Below are positions 9,088 to 17,984 of a DNA stretch of 53,676 bases, piece by piece. The stretch lies in the NCBI GenBank assembly GCA_001770935.1, contig MESI01000127.1, positions 84,895 to 138,570 on the forward strand, given 5' to 3'. Both the position numbers and the translations under genes were made by a program. The stretch comes from Burkholderiales bacterium RIFCSPLOWO2_12_FULL_61_40. GTDB lineage: Bacteria > Pseudomonadota > Gammaproteobacteria > Burkholderiales > Burkholderiaceae_C. The first letter of the stretch is position 1, and each line of letters starts with the position of its first letter. The notes beneath the pieces were generated by a model that saw nothing but the letters and a program-made list of their open reading frames with translations, did no database searches and was not told the DNA's origin.

Positions 9088-9714
9088 ATGCCACGCTATA
9101 ACGCCCCTTTTGAAATTCACGTTCATGGTCAGATTCCGCTGCGTAAGGATGTCAAGTTTGAACAGCTTCAGGACGCACTCAAACCGATGTGGAAATACGC
9201 GGGCGCGCGCTCTTTGTCCGATGCGTCCAGCAGTTCTTACGAAGACGAGCCAGGCATCAAATTCGATGCCCATGAGCATTTGCTGCAAATGTGCTGGACC
9301 GTGGCCGGCGACGATGATTTTCGCCAGACTTTGGACGAAGTTTGCATGAATCTGAATGAACTTGCGGACGCGGGCGCAGCCATTGAAATCACGTTTTACG
9401 ACGCCGACTTTGATGAAGAGGACGGCGCTCCCGACAGTGAGTCGCGGGATGATTTCATGATGCTGTTTGTCGGGCCCAACCCCGCAGCCATTATGCAGGT
9501 GCAGCGCGATTTGCTCATTCAAGATGTCGTGAACATGATGGAGCGGCATTTCGATGGCGCGGAACTGGGTGGTGTGGTGGCGGAAATCGACAAGCTATTT
9601 GCCAAGCGGTTTGATGCACTGGTCAGCTCGCTGGAAATTGGAAAACCGCCGCGCGGGAACGGTGGCCACGGAGGTGGACATGGTGGGGGGAGAAAACCCC
9701 GTCATTTGCATTAA
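9088..9714 (+). CDS. conserved hypothetical protein
   Basis: 208-aa soluble protein beginning MPRYNAPFEIHVHGQIPL. There is no signal peptide or membrane helix. The middle is acidic (FDEEDGAPDSESRDD, about residues 110-125) and the C-terminus is a Gly/His-rich tail (GNGGHGGGHGGGRKPRHLH) that could bind metal or nucleic acid. I recall similar proteins in Burkholderiales with no assigned function, so none is given. The ATG at 9088 is preferred over a start 39 bp upstream because homology-like sequence begins there, although no clear ribosome-binding site precedes it. It lies 116 bp before the HD-GYP gene on the same strand. Confidence 0.75.
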   Translation: MPRYNAPFEIHVHGQIPLRKDVKFEQLQDALKPMWKYAGARSLSDASSSSYEDEPGIKFDAHEHLLQMCWTVAGDDDFRQTLDEVCMNLNELADAGAAIEITFYDADFDEEDGAPDSESRDDFMMLFVGPNPAAIMQVQRDLLIQDVVNMMERHFDGAELGGVVAEIDKLFAKRFDALVSSLEIGKPPRGNGGHGGGHGGGRKPRHLH

Positions 9715-9750
9715 TTTTGCAAGACCTGGTTTGCTTTACGGGTCGAGTCG

Positions 9751-9756
9751 TATACT
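9751..9756 (+). promoter_or_regulatory. probable -10 element upstream of the HD-GYP gene
   Basis: TATACT lies 75 bp before the HD-GYP start, with a poor -35 (TGGTTT about 18 bp upstream). It would give the gene its own promoter, separate from the preceding hypothetical gene. Confidence 0.35.
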
Positions 9757-9830
9757 GATGCGAGCCTAACTTCGCAACCAGAAAGAGTTGTTTTCTTGGT
9801 GTTGTCAGAGCTTAGGCAAGCAAAATACAT

Positions 9831-11069
9831 ATGCTCAAGAAAATCAACGTTGGTCAGTTGACAGTAGGTATGCACCTCAAGGAGTTCTGCGGCTCCTGGA
9901 TGGAACATCCCTTCTGGCGTACCGGTTTTGTCATTGTTGATGCCAAGGATATTGACAGCATTCACGCCAGCAGTATCAAAGAAGTATGGATTGATTGCAG
10001 CAAGGGCTTGGACATTGCGCAGGGGCAAACAGCGGTGTCCGCGGCGGAATCCGATGCGCAAGTGGATGCTGAATTACAGCAAATTCAAGTTGCAACCCGC
10101 GAGCTGGCTCCGGTAACGGCAGCGGTCGAAATCGAGCGGGCTGCCAAAATTTGTTTTCAATCCAAGCAGGCCGTGATATCCATGTTTGAGGAAGCACGCA
10201 TGGGCAAAGCGGTAGATACCGGTGGTGCCCAAAAGCTGGTTGAAGAGATCACCGATTCGGTTGCGCGCAATCCCGGAGCCCTTATCAGTTTGGCACGGCT
10301 TAAAACGGCGGATGACTATACCTACATGCATTCGGTGGCGGTGTGCGCCATGATGGTGGCATTGGCCAAGCAACTGGGTTTGAGTGAGGAAGAAACACGC
10401 TCAGCCGGATTGGCTGGCTTGATGCATGATTTGGGCAAGGCCATGATGCCGATGGATGTGCTGAACAAGCCCGGCAAGCTCACCGATGCGGAGTTTGCCA
10501 TCATCAAGACACACCCGGTGGAAGGCCACCGCCTCTTGCTCACCGGTAGCGATGTGGACCCGATGGTGTTGGACGTGTGCCTGCACCACCATGAGAAAAC
10601 AGACGGCTCGGGATACCCCAAGGGCTTAAAGGGCGATGAGATCAGCCTGTTTGCCAAAATGGGGGCGGTGTGCGATGTGTACGACGCTATTACGTCCAAT
10701 CGGCCCTACAAATTGGGATGGGACCCTGCGGAGTCGTTGCGCCGGATGGCGGAATGGGCGAATGGCCACTTTGATGGCAAAGTGTTTCAGGCCTTTGTGA
10801 AAAGCCTGGGCATCTACCCGGTGGGCTCCCTGGTTCGGCTGAGTTCAGGCCGTCTGGGTGTGGTGATGGAACAGACCGGGAAGTCCCTGACCACGCCTTT
10901 GGTCAAGGTGTTTTTTTCCACCAAATCCAATATGCGGATTGTTCCCACAATCGTTGACCTGTCCCTGCCAGGAGCGGTGGAGAAAATTGCGGGCAGGGAA
11001 GATCCTGCCAAATGGCGATTTCCAGACCTCAATGAGCTGTGGTCCGGCTTGCAAAAGGCCCCTTGGTAA
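9831..11069 (+). CDS. HD-GYP domain cyclic-di-GMP phosphodiesterase
   Basis: 412-aa protein. The N-terminal about 130 residues (MLKKINVGQLTVGMHLKEF...) match the DUF3391 domain that often precedes HD-GYP. The HD-GYP core carries H199-D200 (HDLGK), H252-H254-E255 and D258-GSGYP263, i.e. the full HD...HHExxDGxGYP signature, so an active c-di-GMP hydrolase is expected. The C-terminal about 60 residues contain a VGSLVRLSSGRLGVV segment common after such domains. It is cytoplasmic with no membrane helix. It probably lowers c-di-GMP and so influences motility versus attachment; the input signal is unknown. Confidence 0.92.
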   Translation: MLKKINVGQLTVGMHLKEFCGSWMEHPFWRTGFVIVDAKDIDSIHASSIKEVWIDCSKGLDIAQGQTAVSAAESDAQVDAELQQIQVATRELAPVTAAVEIERAAKICFQSKQAVISMFEEARMGKAVDTGGAQKLVEEITDSVARNPGALISLARLKTADDYTYMHSVAVCAMMVALAKQLGLSEEETRSAGLAGLMHDLGKAMMPMDVLNKPGKLTDAEFAIIKTHPVEGHRLLLTGSDVDPMVLDVCLHHHEKTDGSGYPKGLKGDEISLFAKMGAVCDVYDAITSNRPYKLGWDPAESLRRMAEWANGHFDGKVFQAFVKSLGIYPVGSLVRLSSGRLGVVMEQTGKSLTTPLVKVFFSTKSNMRIVPTIVDLSLPGAVEKIAGREDPAKWRFPDLNELWSGLQKAPW

Positions 11070-11114
11070 TGAAATAGGACTGTAGCCCGCACAGAATATG
11101 CGTAACACGCTATT

Positions 11115-11147
11115 AAAAAAGGAGCAACTGCAATTGGGCAGTTGCTC
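11115..11147 (-). terminator. Rho-independent terminator after the acyl-CoA dehydrogenase gene
   Basis: A perfect 10-bp stem (GAGCAACTGC 11122-11131 with GCAGTTGCTC 11138-11147) and a 6-nt loop, followed on the minus strand by C and a T6 run (11120-11115). It has no T-run on the plus strand, so it ends the minus-strand transcript arriving from the acyl-CoA dehydrogenase gene. Confidence 0.88.
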
Positions 11148-11155
11148 TGGCGGTG

Positions 11156-12430
11156 TCAGCAGCCGCGTGTATTAGGTGCTTCCACGGGTTTGGGATTGAC
11201 CGCGTATTTTCCCAATTCCATCTTGGCAATGGCATTGCGGTGCACTTCGTCCGGACCGTCCGCAAAACGCAGCGTGCGCGCGTTCACATAGCTGTAGGCC
11301 AGCGGGAAGTCATCGCACATCCCTGCGCCGCCATGGACCTGAATAGCCCAGTCGATGACCTCGCAGGCCATGCTGGGGGCTACCACCTTGATCATGGCGA
11401 TTTCGTTTTTGGCAAACTTGTTGCCACCCACGTCCATCATCCATGCGGCTTTGAGGGTCAGCAGGCGGGCCATGTCGATCTTGCAGCGGGCTTCGGCAAT
11501 GCGTTCCTGGGTCACGGTCTGCGCAGCGATAGGTTTGCCGAAGGCAATACGGGAAGATGCCCGTTTGCACATCAGTTCCAGCGCGCGCTCGGCCAGGCCG
11601 ATCAGGCGCATGCAATGGTGAATCCGCCCTGGGCCAAGGCGTCCCTGGGCGATTTCAAAGCCGCGGCCTTCGCCTAGCAGAATGTTGTTGACCGGGACCC
11701 GCACGTTTTCAAACAGCACTTCCATGTGGCCGTGGGGTGCGTCGTCATAGCCCATGACATTCAGGGGGCGCACCACGGTGATACCCGGCGTGTTGGCAGG
11801 CACGATGACCATGCTTTGCTGGGAGTGTCGGTGTGCTTCCGGGTTGGTCTTGCCCATGGTGATGTAGACAGCACAGCGGGGGTCGCCAGCACCGGAGGTC
11901 CACCATTTGCGGCCGTTGATCACGTAGTCGTCGCCATCGCGCTCGATACGGGTCTGGATGTTGGTGGCGTCGCTGGAGGCGACTTCGGGTTCGGTCATGG
12001 CAAAGGCGGAGCGGAACTTGCCTTCCAGCAGGGGTTTGAGCCAGCGTGCCTTGTTCTCTTCGGAGCCGTAGCGGGCAATGGTTTCCATATTGCCGGTGTC
12101 GGGGGCCGAGCAGTTGAACACTTCGCTGGACCACATGACCCGGCCCATGATTTCGGCCAGAGGCGCGTATTCCTGGTTGGTCAGGCCTGCACCGTGGTAG
12201 CCCGAGGCTTCTGCGCTGTCCACCGGTAGGAACAGGTTCCACAGGCCGGCGGCCTGGGCCTTGGGTTTGAGGTTTTCAATGGTGTTCAGGGGTGTCCAGC
12301 GTTTGCCGGCGGCGGTGTTGGCGGCAATTTCTGCGTGGTAGGCGCCTTCTGCGGGGTAAATATGCTCGTCCATGAACTTCTGCAAGCGCGCTTGAAGCTC
12401 TATGGTTTTGGGTGAATAGTTAAAGTCCAT
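11156..12430 (-). CDS. acyl-CoA dehydrogenase (ACAD10/11-like)
   Basis: 424-aa FAD-dependent dehydrogenase with the standard fold: N-terminal helices, [15 protein letters not shown] and WWTSGAGDP in the central beta-domain, and a C-terminal helical domain with [15 protein letters not shown] and [16 protein letters not shown]. The family oxidises acyl-CoA to 2-enoyl-CoA. The order kinase-dehydrogenase on the same strand mirrors the APH-ACAD fusion of animal ACAD10/ACAD11 and the LvaA/LvaC genes for 4-hydroxyacyl-CoA catabolism in Pseudomonas, so a 4-hydroxy acid substrate is plausible but unproven. GGAGAA precedes the ATG. It is 55 bp after the kinase gene and is followed by a strong terminator. 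Confidence 0.92.
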   Translation of the reverse strand: MDFNYSPKTIELQARLQKFMDEHIYPAEGAYHAEIAANTAAGKRWTPLNTIENLKPKAQAAGLWNLFLPVDSAEASGYHGAGLTNQEYAPLAEIMGRVMWSSEVFNCSAPDTGNMETIARYGSEENKARWLKPLLEGKFRSAFAMTEPEVASSDATNIQTRIERDGDDYVINGRKWWTSGAGDPRCAVYITMGKTNPEAHRHSQQSMVIVPANTPGITVVRPLNVMGYDDAPHGHMEVLFENVRVPVNNILLGEGRGFEIAQGRLGPGRIHHCMRLIGLAERALELMCKRASSRIAFGKPIAAQTVTQERIAEARCKIDMARLLTLKAAWMMDVGGNKFAKNEIAMIKVVAPSMACEVIDWAIQVHGGAGMCDDFPLAYSYVNARTLRFADGPDEVHRNAIAKMELGKYAVNPKPVEAPNTRGC

Positions 12431-12485
12431 GGGTTCTCCGGTTGAGTACAGCTAATAAATCGGTTGTCGGGGGCGGGGCGGCGGC

Positions 12486-13571
12486 TTAGGCCTTTTGTGC
12501 AAATTTCCAGGCCATGTGGGCCAGAGGGCGGGCCCCCGCTGCGGAGCTGACCGCCTGGGCGCTGGAGGCGGTGCCGGCTTCCACGCGTTTGCCGATGCCC
12601 TGCAAAATGGCGGCGATACGGAACATGTTGTAGGCCATGTAGAAATTCCAGTCCGCCTTGAGCTGTTCCGGCTGTGCCAGTCCGGTGCGCTCGCAGTAGA
12701 GGCGGATGTATTCGTCTTCCGCGGGAATACCCAGGTCGGCAAAATCCAGGCCCTTGATACCGCGAAACGATCCGGGCGGGATATGCCAGGCCATGCAGTG
12801 GTAGCTGAAATCCGCCAGCGGGTGGCCCAGGGTGGAGAGCTCCCAGTCCAGCACGGCAATCACCTTGGGCTCGGTGGCGTGAAACATCAGGTTGTCGAGC
12901 CGGTAGTCGCCATGCACGATGCTGACCATGCTGTTGTCGCGCGCCATATTTGGGATGTTTTGGGGCAGCCACTCCATCAACTGGTCCATTTCAGGAATGG
13001 GAGTGGTGATGGAGGCCGTGTACTGCTTGGTCCAGCGACCGATCTGGCGTTCGAAATAATTGCCGGACTTGCCGTAACTGGCCAGGCCCCGGTCGGCGAA
13101 CTTGACGGTGTGCAGCGCGGCAATCACCCGGTTCATTTCGTTGTAGATGGCGCCGCGCTGGGCGCGGTCCATACCCGGCAGCGACTGGTCCCACAGCACC
13201 CGGCCTTGCATGAATTCCATGACATAAAAAGCCCTGCCAATGACAGACTCGTCTTCACACAGGCAGTACATGCGTGGCACGGGAACATCGGTACCCTGCA
13301 GGCCTTGCATGACCGCGAATTCACGCTCTACGGCATGGGCAGATGGCAACAGTTTGGCCACGGGTCCGGGCTTGGCCCGCATGACGTAGCTCTTGGTGGG
13401 CGTAGTGAGTTTGTAGGTGGGGTTGGACTGGCCGCCCTTGAACATTTCCACACCCAGGGGGCCGATAAAGCCCTCCAGGTTTTTTTCCAGCCAGGCAGTC
13501 AGTGCATAGAGGTCAAACGCGTGCTTGCCGGAGACGGATTGGGTGCCTACAAAATGGTCAAATTCGCTCAT
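12486..13571 (-). CDS. APH-family phosphotransferase (acyl-CoA-associated kinase)
   Basis: 361-aa protein of the aminoglycoside phosphotransferase/choline kinase fold. SYVMRAKPGPV carries a likely ATP-binding lysine, HGDYRLDNLMF is the catalytic loop (the Brenner motif) and VLDWELSTLGHPLADFSYH the metal-binding segment. Proteins of this subgroup pair with acyl-CoA dehydrogenases rather than act in drug resistance; in the Lva system and ACAD11 the kinase phosphorylates a 4-hydroxyacyl-CoA. The ATG at 13571 (MSEFDHFVGTQ) is preferred; a TTG start at 13631 would run into the regulator gene upstream. The gap to the Crp/Fnr gene is 43 bp, so they are probably co-transcribed. Confidence 0.88.
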   Translation of the reverse strand: MSEFDHFVGTQSVSGKHAFDLYALTAWLEKNLEGFIGPLGVEMFKGGQSNPTYKLTTPTKSYVMRAKPGPVAKLLPSAHAVEREFAVMQGLQGTDVPVPRMYCLCEDESVIGRAFYVMEFMQGRVLWDQSLPGMDRAQRGAIYNEMNRVIAALHTVKFADRGLASYGKSGNYFERQIGRWTKQYTASITTPIPEMDQLMEWLPQNIPNMARDNSMVSIVHGDYRLDNLMFHATEPKVIAVLDWELSTLGHPLADFSYHCMAWHIPPGSFRGIKGLDFADLGIPAEDEYIRLYCERTGLAQPEQLKADWNFYMAYNMFRIAAILQGIGKRVEAGTASSAQAVSSAAGARPLAHMAWKFAQKA

Positions 13572-13614
13572 GGAGTGTGCAGAGGTGGGTACGTGGAATA
13601 GGGGAGGCCGGAGT

Positions 13615-14334
13615 TCAGTTGTCGGATTCAATAATGCGCATCAGGGCGGTGCGGTCGCGTACGACCAAGCCGCCCGGCTCGATGCGAATCGCGTCCTCGC
13701 GCTCCATGGATTTGAGTTCCTGGTTCACCCGCTGGCGCGACGCGCCCAGCAGTTGCGCCAGTTCTTCCTGGGCCAGATGCAGTCCAATGCGCACTTCGTT
13801 CCCGTCGCTCAGGGAAGGAACCCCGTAGCTTCTGACCAGATGCAGCAACTGTTTGGCCAGGCGTGCGCGCAGGGGCAGTGTGTTGAGGTCCTCCACCAAG
13901 CCGTACAGTTGCCGAATGCGGCGCGAATGCAGGCGCAACAGGGCTTCGTACAACTCCACATGGGTGGCCAGGATTTTCTTGAAATCGGCCTTGGCCACAC
14001 ACAAAATGGTGCTTTCGCCATGGGCGTAGGCATCGTGGGTGCGCCGGTCCCCGTCGAAGATGGAGACATCGCCAAACCAGATGCCCGGCTCCACATAGGT
14101 CAGCGTGATCTGTTTGCCCGAAATCGAGGTGGAGCTCACCCGCACCGCGCCTTTGGCGCAGGCTATCCATTCCTCCGGCGGCTCGCCGCGGGCGGTGATC
14201 AGGTCGCCGTCTTTGAAGCGTTTGACGTAGGCGCATCGGAGGATGTCGTGTTTGAGTGAAGGCGATAGCGATGAAAACCAGCGACCGGAATTGATCGCTG
14301 CACGTTCATCAATGGTAAGAATAGGTTCGTCCAT
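13615..14334 (-). CDS. Crp/Fnr family transcriptional regulator
   Basis: 239-aa regulator with an N-terminal cyclic-nucleotide-binding-like beta-roll (about residues 20-130, including GIWFGDVSIFDGDRRTHDAYA), a long dimer helix and a C-terminal winged helix (LAQEELAQLLGASRQRVNQELKSME, about 185-215). The basic QRVN recognition helix supports DNA binding. There is no Fnr-like N-terminal cysteine cluster, so an oxygen-sensing iron-sulfur cluster is unlikely. AAAGGACAG precedes the ATG. Position suggests it controls the downstream kinase-dehydrogenase genes and possibly the nitronate monooxygenase; effector unknown. Confidence 0.9.
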   Translation of the reverse strand: MDEPILTIDERAAINSGRWFSSLSPSLKHDILRCAYVKRFKDGDLITARGEPPEEWIACAKGAVRVSSTSISGKQITLTYVEPGIWFGDVSIFDGDRRTHDAYAHGESTILCVAKADFKKILATHVELYEALLRLHSRRIRQLYGLVEDLNTLPLRARLAKQLLHLVRSYGVPSLSDGNEVRIGLHLAQEELAQLLGASRQRVNQELKSMEREDAIRIEPGGLVVRDRTALMRIIESDN

Positions 14335-14507
14335 AGCCTGTCCTTTGGGTGACTGTGTATGTCGGTTTTGACACCTGCATTGTCACCCCGGGGACCTCGG
14401 GCTGTGGAGAAGTTTGTCGCCTGCGTGTCTGTAGCGCAGGGAGTGAGGCGTGGAGAAGGGCGCTGAGGGGCCTCGCCTGGGGCACCATCAGCGCAGCTGC
14501 AGACAGG

Positions 14508-15752
14508 TTAGTCCGGCAGCGCGATTTCGTTATTGACGCTGAACTGGTAGTCCTTGAAGATGTGTTCGGCGCTGGGCTGCAAATAGCTGCCGTCCGGCAG
14601 CTTGCGGGTGGTGTCCTTGAGCTTGTAGGTCAGGTGGCCACAGGTCCAGCAGTTGTAGTTGCGCATGTGGGTGCACAGGCAGGTCTTGTCCAGTACCACA
14701 ATGTTCTTGCCGTCTGGATGCAGCGCCAGTTCGCGGTTGTAGGCGTCCAGGTAGGCGCAGCCGCCGTTGCCGTCCAGCAGCCAGCCATAGGACTCGCAGT
14801 TGGGGCGGATGCCCGAGCCAATGGCCGGGGTGTTACGCAGCATGCGCATGGGGTAGCCGGTGGGGGACTGGGTGTTGACCACAATGTCTTCTTCGCTGGC
14901 TTTGAAATACTCCTGCTTGACCTTGTCGGGCAAACCGCATTCCTTGGCCACGGTAAAGCGGGTGGCCACCTGCACACCACCGCAGCCCATTTCCAGGAAG
15001 CGCACGGCATCGCTGCCAGTAAAGATGCCACCGGCGGCGATGACCGGAATGTCCAGGGATTCGGCTTTCAGATAGGCCAGCACCTCGGTGATGATGGTGG
15101 CCAGGTCGTACTCGGCCCAGTCCATGCCAAAGCCCAGGTGACCGCCGGCCAGCGGGCCTTCAACGATCACATAGTCGGGCAGGCGGTTGAGCTTGGCGTT
15201 CTTGCGCAAGAACAATTGCAGCGCGCGTACCGAAGATACGATGATGCCCAGCTGGGCTTCACGAAAGCGCGGGTGATCGGCCATCAGGCCGAAAGAGCCC
15301 AGATGCAGTCCGGCCGACAGCGTGATGCCGTCGATGCCACCATCCAGCGCCGCGTTCAGGCGCGTTTGCAGCGTGTCGCGCGGGCTGTTCATGGTGAGCT
15401 TTTCCATGCAGTTCACAAAGATCAGCCCATTGCCCGTTTTTGCGTCCATGGTGCCGCGGATGTGGCGGCGCTGGGCGTTGGTAATGTCATCCAGTTTGAA
15501 CTTGATGGAGGACTTGTCGGCGTTGAGAATGTTGTGCTTGAATTCGCGCGTCTTGTCCTTGACGAAGGTGGTGTCAAAGCGGCGGTCCGACACGTCGGTG
15601 ACCAGCGCGTCCGAGATGTGGCCTATGCCACCCAGGCGGGCCGCCTCAAGAGCCAGTTCAGCCGTGGAAATATCCACACCCATACCACCGATCATGATGG
15701 GAACGTACTCTTTGTTGCCCAGTTTCAGGCGGAAGTCATCAACACGTTTCAT
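14508..15752 (-). CDS. nitronate monooxygenase / FabK-like flavoprotein
   Basis: 414-aa TIM-barrel FMN protein. PIMIGGMGVDIS at the N-terminus, GPLAGGHLGFG in the middle and VIAAGGIFTGSDAVRFLEMGCGGVQVATRF (phosphate-binding loop) are typical of the 2-nitropropane dioxygenase/enoyl-ACP reductase II superfamily. It is about 50-80 residues longer than usual; the extra C-terminal part carries CLCTHMRNYNCWTCGH, four cysteines and two histidines that could bind a metal. The substrate is not inferable: annotated relatives include nitronate oxidases and uncharacterised reductases. AAAGGATATGA precedes the ATG. It is 173 bp upstream of the Crp/Fnr gene on the same strand, so a shared operon is possible. 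Confidence 0.8.
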   Translation of the reverse strand: MKRVDDFRLKLGNKEYVPIMIGGMGVDISTAELALEAARLGGIGHISDALVTDVSDRRFDTTFVKDKTREFKHNILNADKSSIKFKLDDITNAQRRHIRGTMDAKTGNGLIFVNCMEKLTMNSPRDTLQTRLNAALDGGIDGITLSAGLHLGSFGLMADHPRFREAQLGIIVSSVRALQLFLRKNAKLNRLPDYVIVEGPLAGGHLGFGMDWAEYDLATIITEVLAYLKAESLDIPVIAAGGIFTGSDAVRFLEMGCGGVQVATRFTVAKECGLPDKVKQEYFKASEEDIVVNTQSPTGYPMRMLRNTPAIGSGIRPNCESYGWLLDGNGGCAYLDAYNRELALHPDGKNIVVLDKTCLCTHMRNYNCWTCGHLTYKLKDTTRKLPDGSYLQPSAEHIFKDYQFSVNNEIALPD

Positions 15753-15936
15753 TCATATCCTTTAGGCCCACGACATCCTTAGGAACGCTTCTTGGCCGAC
15801 GGCGCAAGCAAGTCCACGGATTACAACAAAATCGCAAGTCACTTTTATTTAAATTAGGGAAAGCCCCCGATTTTTGCACACCTGCGCTCTGGTGCTCCCA
15901 ATTCCACTTCGCGCAAGCCGGTCCAATCCCGGACCT

Positions 15937-16464
15937 TCAGGCAGATATTGGCCTTGTACCGATATCCCTGCGCCCAATATGGTCCAAAGGCAACTCGGTA
16001 CGGGACTTGATGCACTGCAGAACGATATTGGAGCGAATGCTGCTGACACCCTGGATACGGGTTAGTCGGCGCAACACGGATTCCGACAAGTCGTTCAAGT
16101 TGGCCGCGACGATTTGCAGGATGTAGTCGCATTCGCCAGTGACTGAATAACACTCCAGCACTTCCGGGAAGGCTGCAATGTCGCGTTCAAACGCCATACC
16201 CTCTTCGCCGCTGTGGCGCAACAGGGTGACATAAGTGACCGCACGCACGCCCAGGCCCACGAGTGCCGGGTCCAGCAGGGCCACATAGCGGCGAATGATG
16301 CCGCTGCTTTGCAGGCGCTGGATGCGTCGGCTCACTTGCGAGGCTGAGAGGTGAATGTGCTCGCCCAATTGCTGGTGGGTGGCCTGCGCGTCCTTTTGCA
16401 ATGCGGCTAAAAGGCTGATGTCAAAGCGATCAAGCAGCAAATCATCTTTTTTATTCGTATTCAT
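15937..16464 (-). CDS. Lrp/AsnC family transcriptional regulator
   Basis: 175-aa regulator: N-terminal helix-turn-helix (LDRFDISLLAALQKDAQATH, then HLSASQVSRRIQRLQSSGII) and a C-terminal RAM/AsnC ligand-binding domain (LRHSGEEGMAFERDIAAFPEVLECYSVTGECDY). Such proteins sense amino acids. It is divergent from hppD-phhB-phhA, so it probably controls Phe/Tyr breakdown. The start is uncertain: ATG at 16464 (MNTNKK) fits the family best, while ATG at 16479 (MHNLCMNTNKK) has a GGAT sequence at a useful distance. A perfect 17-bp palindrome runs from one candidate start codon to the other, suggesting autoregulation. Confidence 0.88.
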   Translation of the reverse strand: MNTNKKDDLLLDRFDISLLAALQKDAQATHQQLGEHIHLSASQVSRRIQRLQSSGIIRRYVALLDPALVGLGVRAVTYVTLLRHSGEEGMAFERDIAAFPEVLECYSVTGECDYILQIVAANLNDLSESVLRRLTRIQGVSSIRSNIVLQCIKSRTELPLDHIGRRDIGTRPISA

Positions 16465-16479
16465 GCATAAATTATGCAT
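16463..16479. promoter_or_regulatory. 17-bp palindrome, likely Lrp-type operator
   Basis: ATGCATAAATTATGCAT is a perfect palindrome around a single central base. It lies at the start codon of the Lrp/AsnC gene and about 95 bp upstream of the divergent hppD start, as expected for a self-repressing local regulator. Confidence 0.5.
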
Positions 16480-16572
16480 ACTTATCCGACCGGTATGCCC
16501 ACAACGCACACACGGTGCGTGCAGTCTTGACCACAATCAAGTTTTTACAACGATGTGCACAGGAGCCATGCA

Positions 16573-17655
16573 ATGACCGATCTTTTTGACAATCCAATGG
16601 GGCTGATGGGGTTTGAGTTTGTGGAGTTCGCGTCCCCCACGCCGAACGTGCTGGAGCCCATCTTTGAACAAATGGGATTTACGCTGGTCGCCCACCACCG
16701 CTCCAAGGATGTGGACCTGTATCGCCAGGGCGACATCAACTTCATCATCAACCGCGAGCCCCGCAGTGCGGCCGGGTATTTTGCGGCGGAGCACGGCCCC
16801 TCGGCCTGCGGCATGGCATTTCGGGTTAAAAGCTCACACCAGGCCTACGAGCGGGCCCTGGCGCAAGGCGCGCAGCCCATGGACATGCCCACCGGCCCCA
16901 TGGAATTGCGCCTGCCCGCCATCAAAGGCATTGGCGGCGCATCGCTGTACCTGATTGACCGCTTTGAAGACGGGCAGTCGATTTACGACATTGATTTCGA
17001 GTTCATCGACGGGGTGGACCGCCACCCCAAGGGCCATGGGCTCAAAATCATCGACCACCTCACCCACAATGTGTACCGGGGGCGCATGGCCTATTGGGCC
17101 CAGTTTTACGAGCGCATTTTCAACTTCCGCGAAATCCGCTTCTTCGACATCAAGGGCGAGTACACCGGCCTGACCAGCAAGGCCATGACCGCACCGGACG
17201 GCAAAATCCGGATTCCATTGAACGAAGAAGCGGCGGGCAGTGGCGGCCAGATTGAGGAGTTCCTGATGCAATTCAACGGCGAAGGCATCCAGCACATCGC
17301 CTTGCTGTCCGATGACCTGATTGCCACGCTGGACAGCCTGAAAAAAGCCGGCATTCCCCTGATGACCGCACCACCCGCCACCTACTACGAAATGCTGAGT
17401 GAACGTTTGCCAGGCCATGGGGAAGACGCCCAGGCGCTGCAATCGCGCGGCATTTTGCTGGATGGCAGCTCCGCCGGTGGCGAGCGCCGCCTGCTATTGC
17501 AAATTTTTTCCCAAACCTTGCTGGGGCCGGTTTTTTTTGAGTTCATCCAGCGCAAGGGTGACGACGGCTTTGGCGAGGGCAACTTCAAGGCCTTGTTTGA
17601 GTCCATGGAGCGCGACCAGCTGCGCCGGGGTGTCATCCAGGGTGATAAGGTTTGA
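16573..17655 (+). CDS. hppD: 4-hydroxyphenylpyruvate dioxygenase
   Basis: 360-aa Fe(II) dioxygenase converting 4-hydroxyphenylpyruvate to homogentisate in tyrosine breakdown. Two vicinal-oxygen-chelate repeats are present; the C-terminal one holds the three iron ligands His162 (IDHLTHNV), His241 (GIQHIAL) and Glu323 (FFEFIQRKG), each one residue off the numbering of the Pseudomonas fluorescens enzyme. FNGEGIQH and the C-terminal [16 protein letters not shown] segment are diagnostic. The ATG at 16573 has AGGAG (16561-16565) upstream. First gene of an operon: its stop lies 2 bp before the phhB start. The divergent Lrp/AsnC gene is the likely regulator. Confidence 0.97.
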   Translation: MTDLFDNPMGLMGFEFVEFASPTPNVLEPIFEQMGFTLVAHHRSKDVDLYRQGDINFIINREPRSAAGYFAAEHGPSACGMAFRVKSSHQAYERALAQGAQPMDMPTGPMELRLPAIKGIGGASLYLIDRFEDGQSIYDIDFEFIDGVDRHPKGHGLKIIDHLTHNVYRGRMAYWAQFYERIFNFREIRFFDIKGEYTGLTSKAMTAPDGKIRIPLNEEAAGSGGQIEEFLMQFNGEGIQHIALLSDDLIATLDSLKKAGIPLMTAPPATYYEMLSERLPGHGEDAQALQSRGILLDGSSAGGERRLLLQIFSQTLLGPVFFEFIQRKGDDGFGEGNFKALFESMERDQLRRGVIQGDKV

Positions 17656-17657
17656 TC

Positions 17658-17972
17658 ATGCAAAAGCTCAATTCCACGCAAGTGGCCGAGATGCTGTTCA
17701 CGCTACCCGGCTGGAGCCATGACGCACAGCGCGAGTCCATCAGCCGCACCTATGTGTTTGCCGATTTCATGCAGGCGTTTGCGTTCATGACCCAGATCGC
17801 GATGGCGGCTGAAAAACACAACCACCATCCTGAATGGTCCAATGTGTACAACCGCGTGTCCATCACCTGGACCACCCACGATGTCAACGGCCTGAGCGGC
17901 AACGACATCGCCATGGCCCAGCTGTGTGATCGGGCCTGTGCGGCCTACGCGCAGGCTTCTTCATCCACCTGA
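17658..17972 (+). CDS. phhB: pterin-4a-carbinolamine dehydratase
   Basis: 104-aa enzyme that dehydrates 4a-hydroxytetrahydropterin, the spent cofactor of phenylalanine hydroxylase, so that it can be reduced again. EKHNHHPEWSNVYNRV (about residues 55-70) is the family active-site motif with the conserved histidines. It begins 2 bp after the hppD stop and is followed 12 bp later by phhA, whose reaction produces its substrate. Length matches the family (95-118 aa). Confidence 0.96.
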   Translation: MQKLNSTQVAEMLFTLPGWSHDAQRESISRTYVFADFMQAFAFMTQIAMAAEKHNHHPEWSNVYNRVSITWTTHDVNGLSGNDIAMAQLCDRACAAYAQASSST

Positions 17973-17984
17973 GCGGGGCAAGTG

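Noticed and set aside
12486..13571. Aminoglycoside resistance gene
   Set aside because: The APH-like fold is real, but the subgroup and the neighbouring acyl-CoA dehydrogenase point to metabolism.
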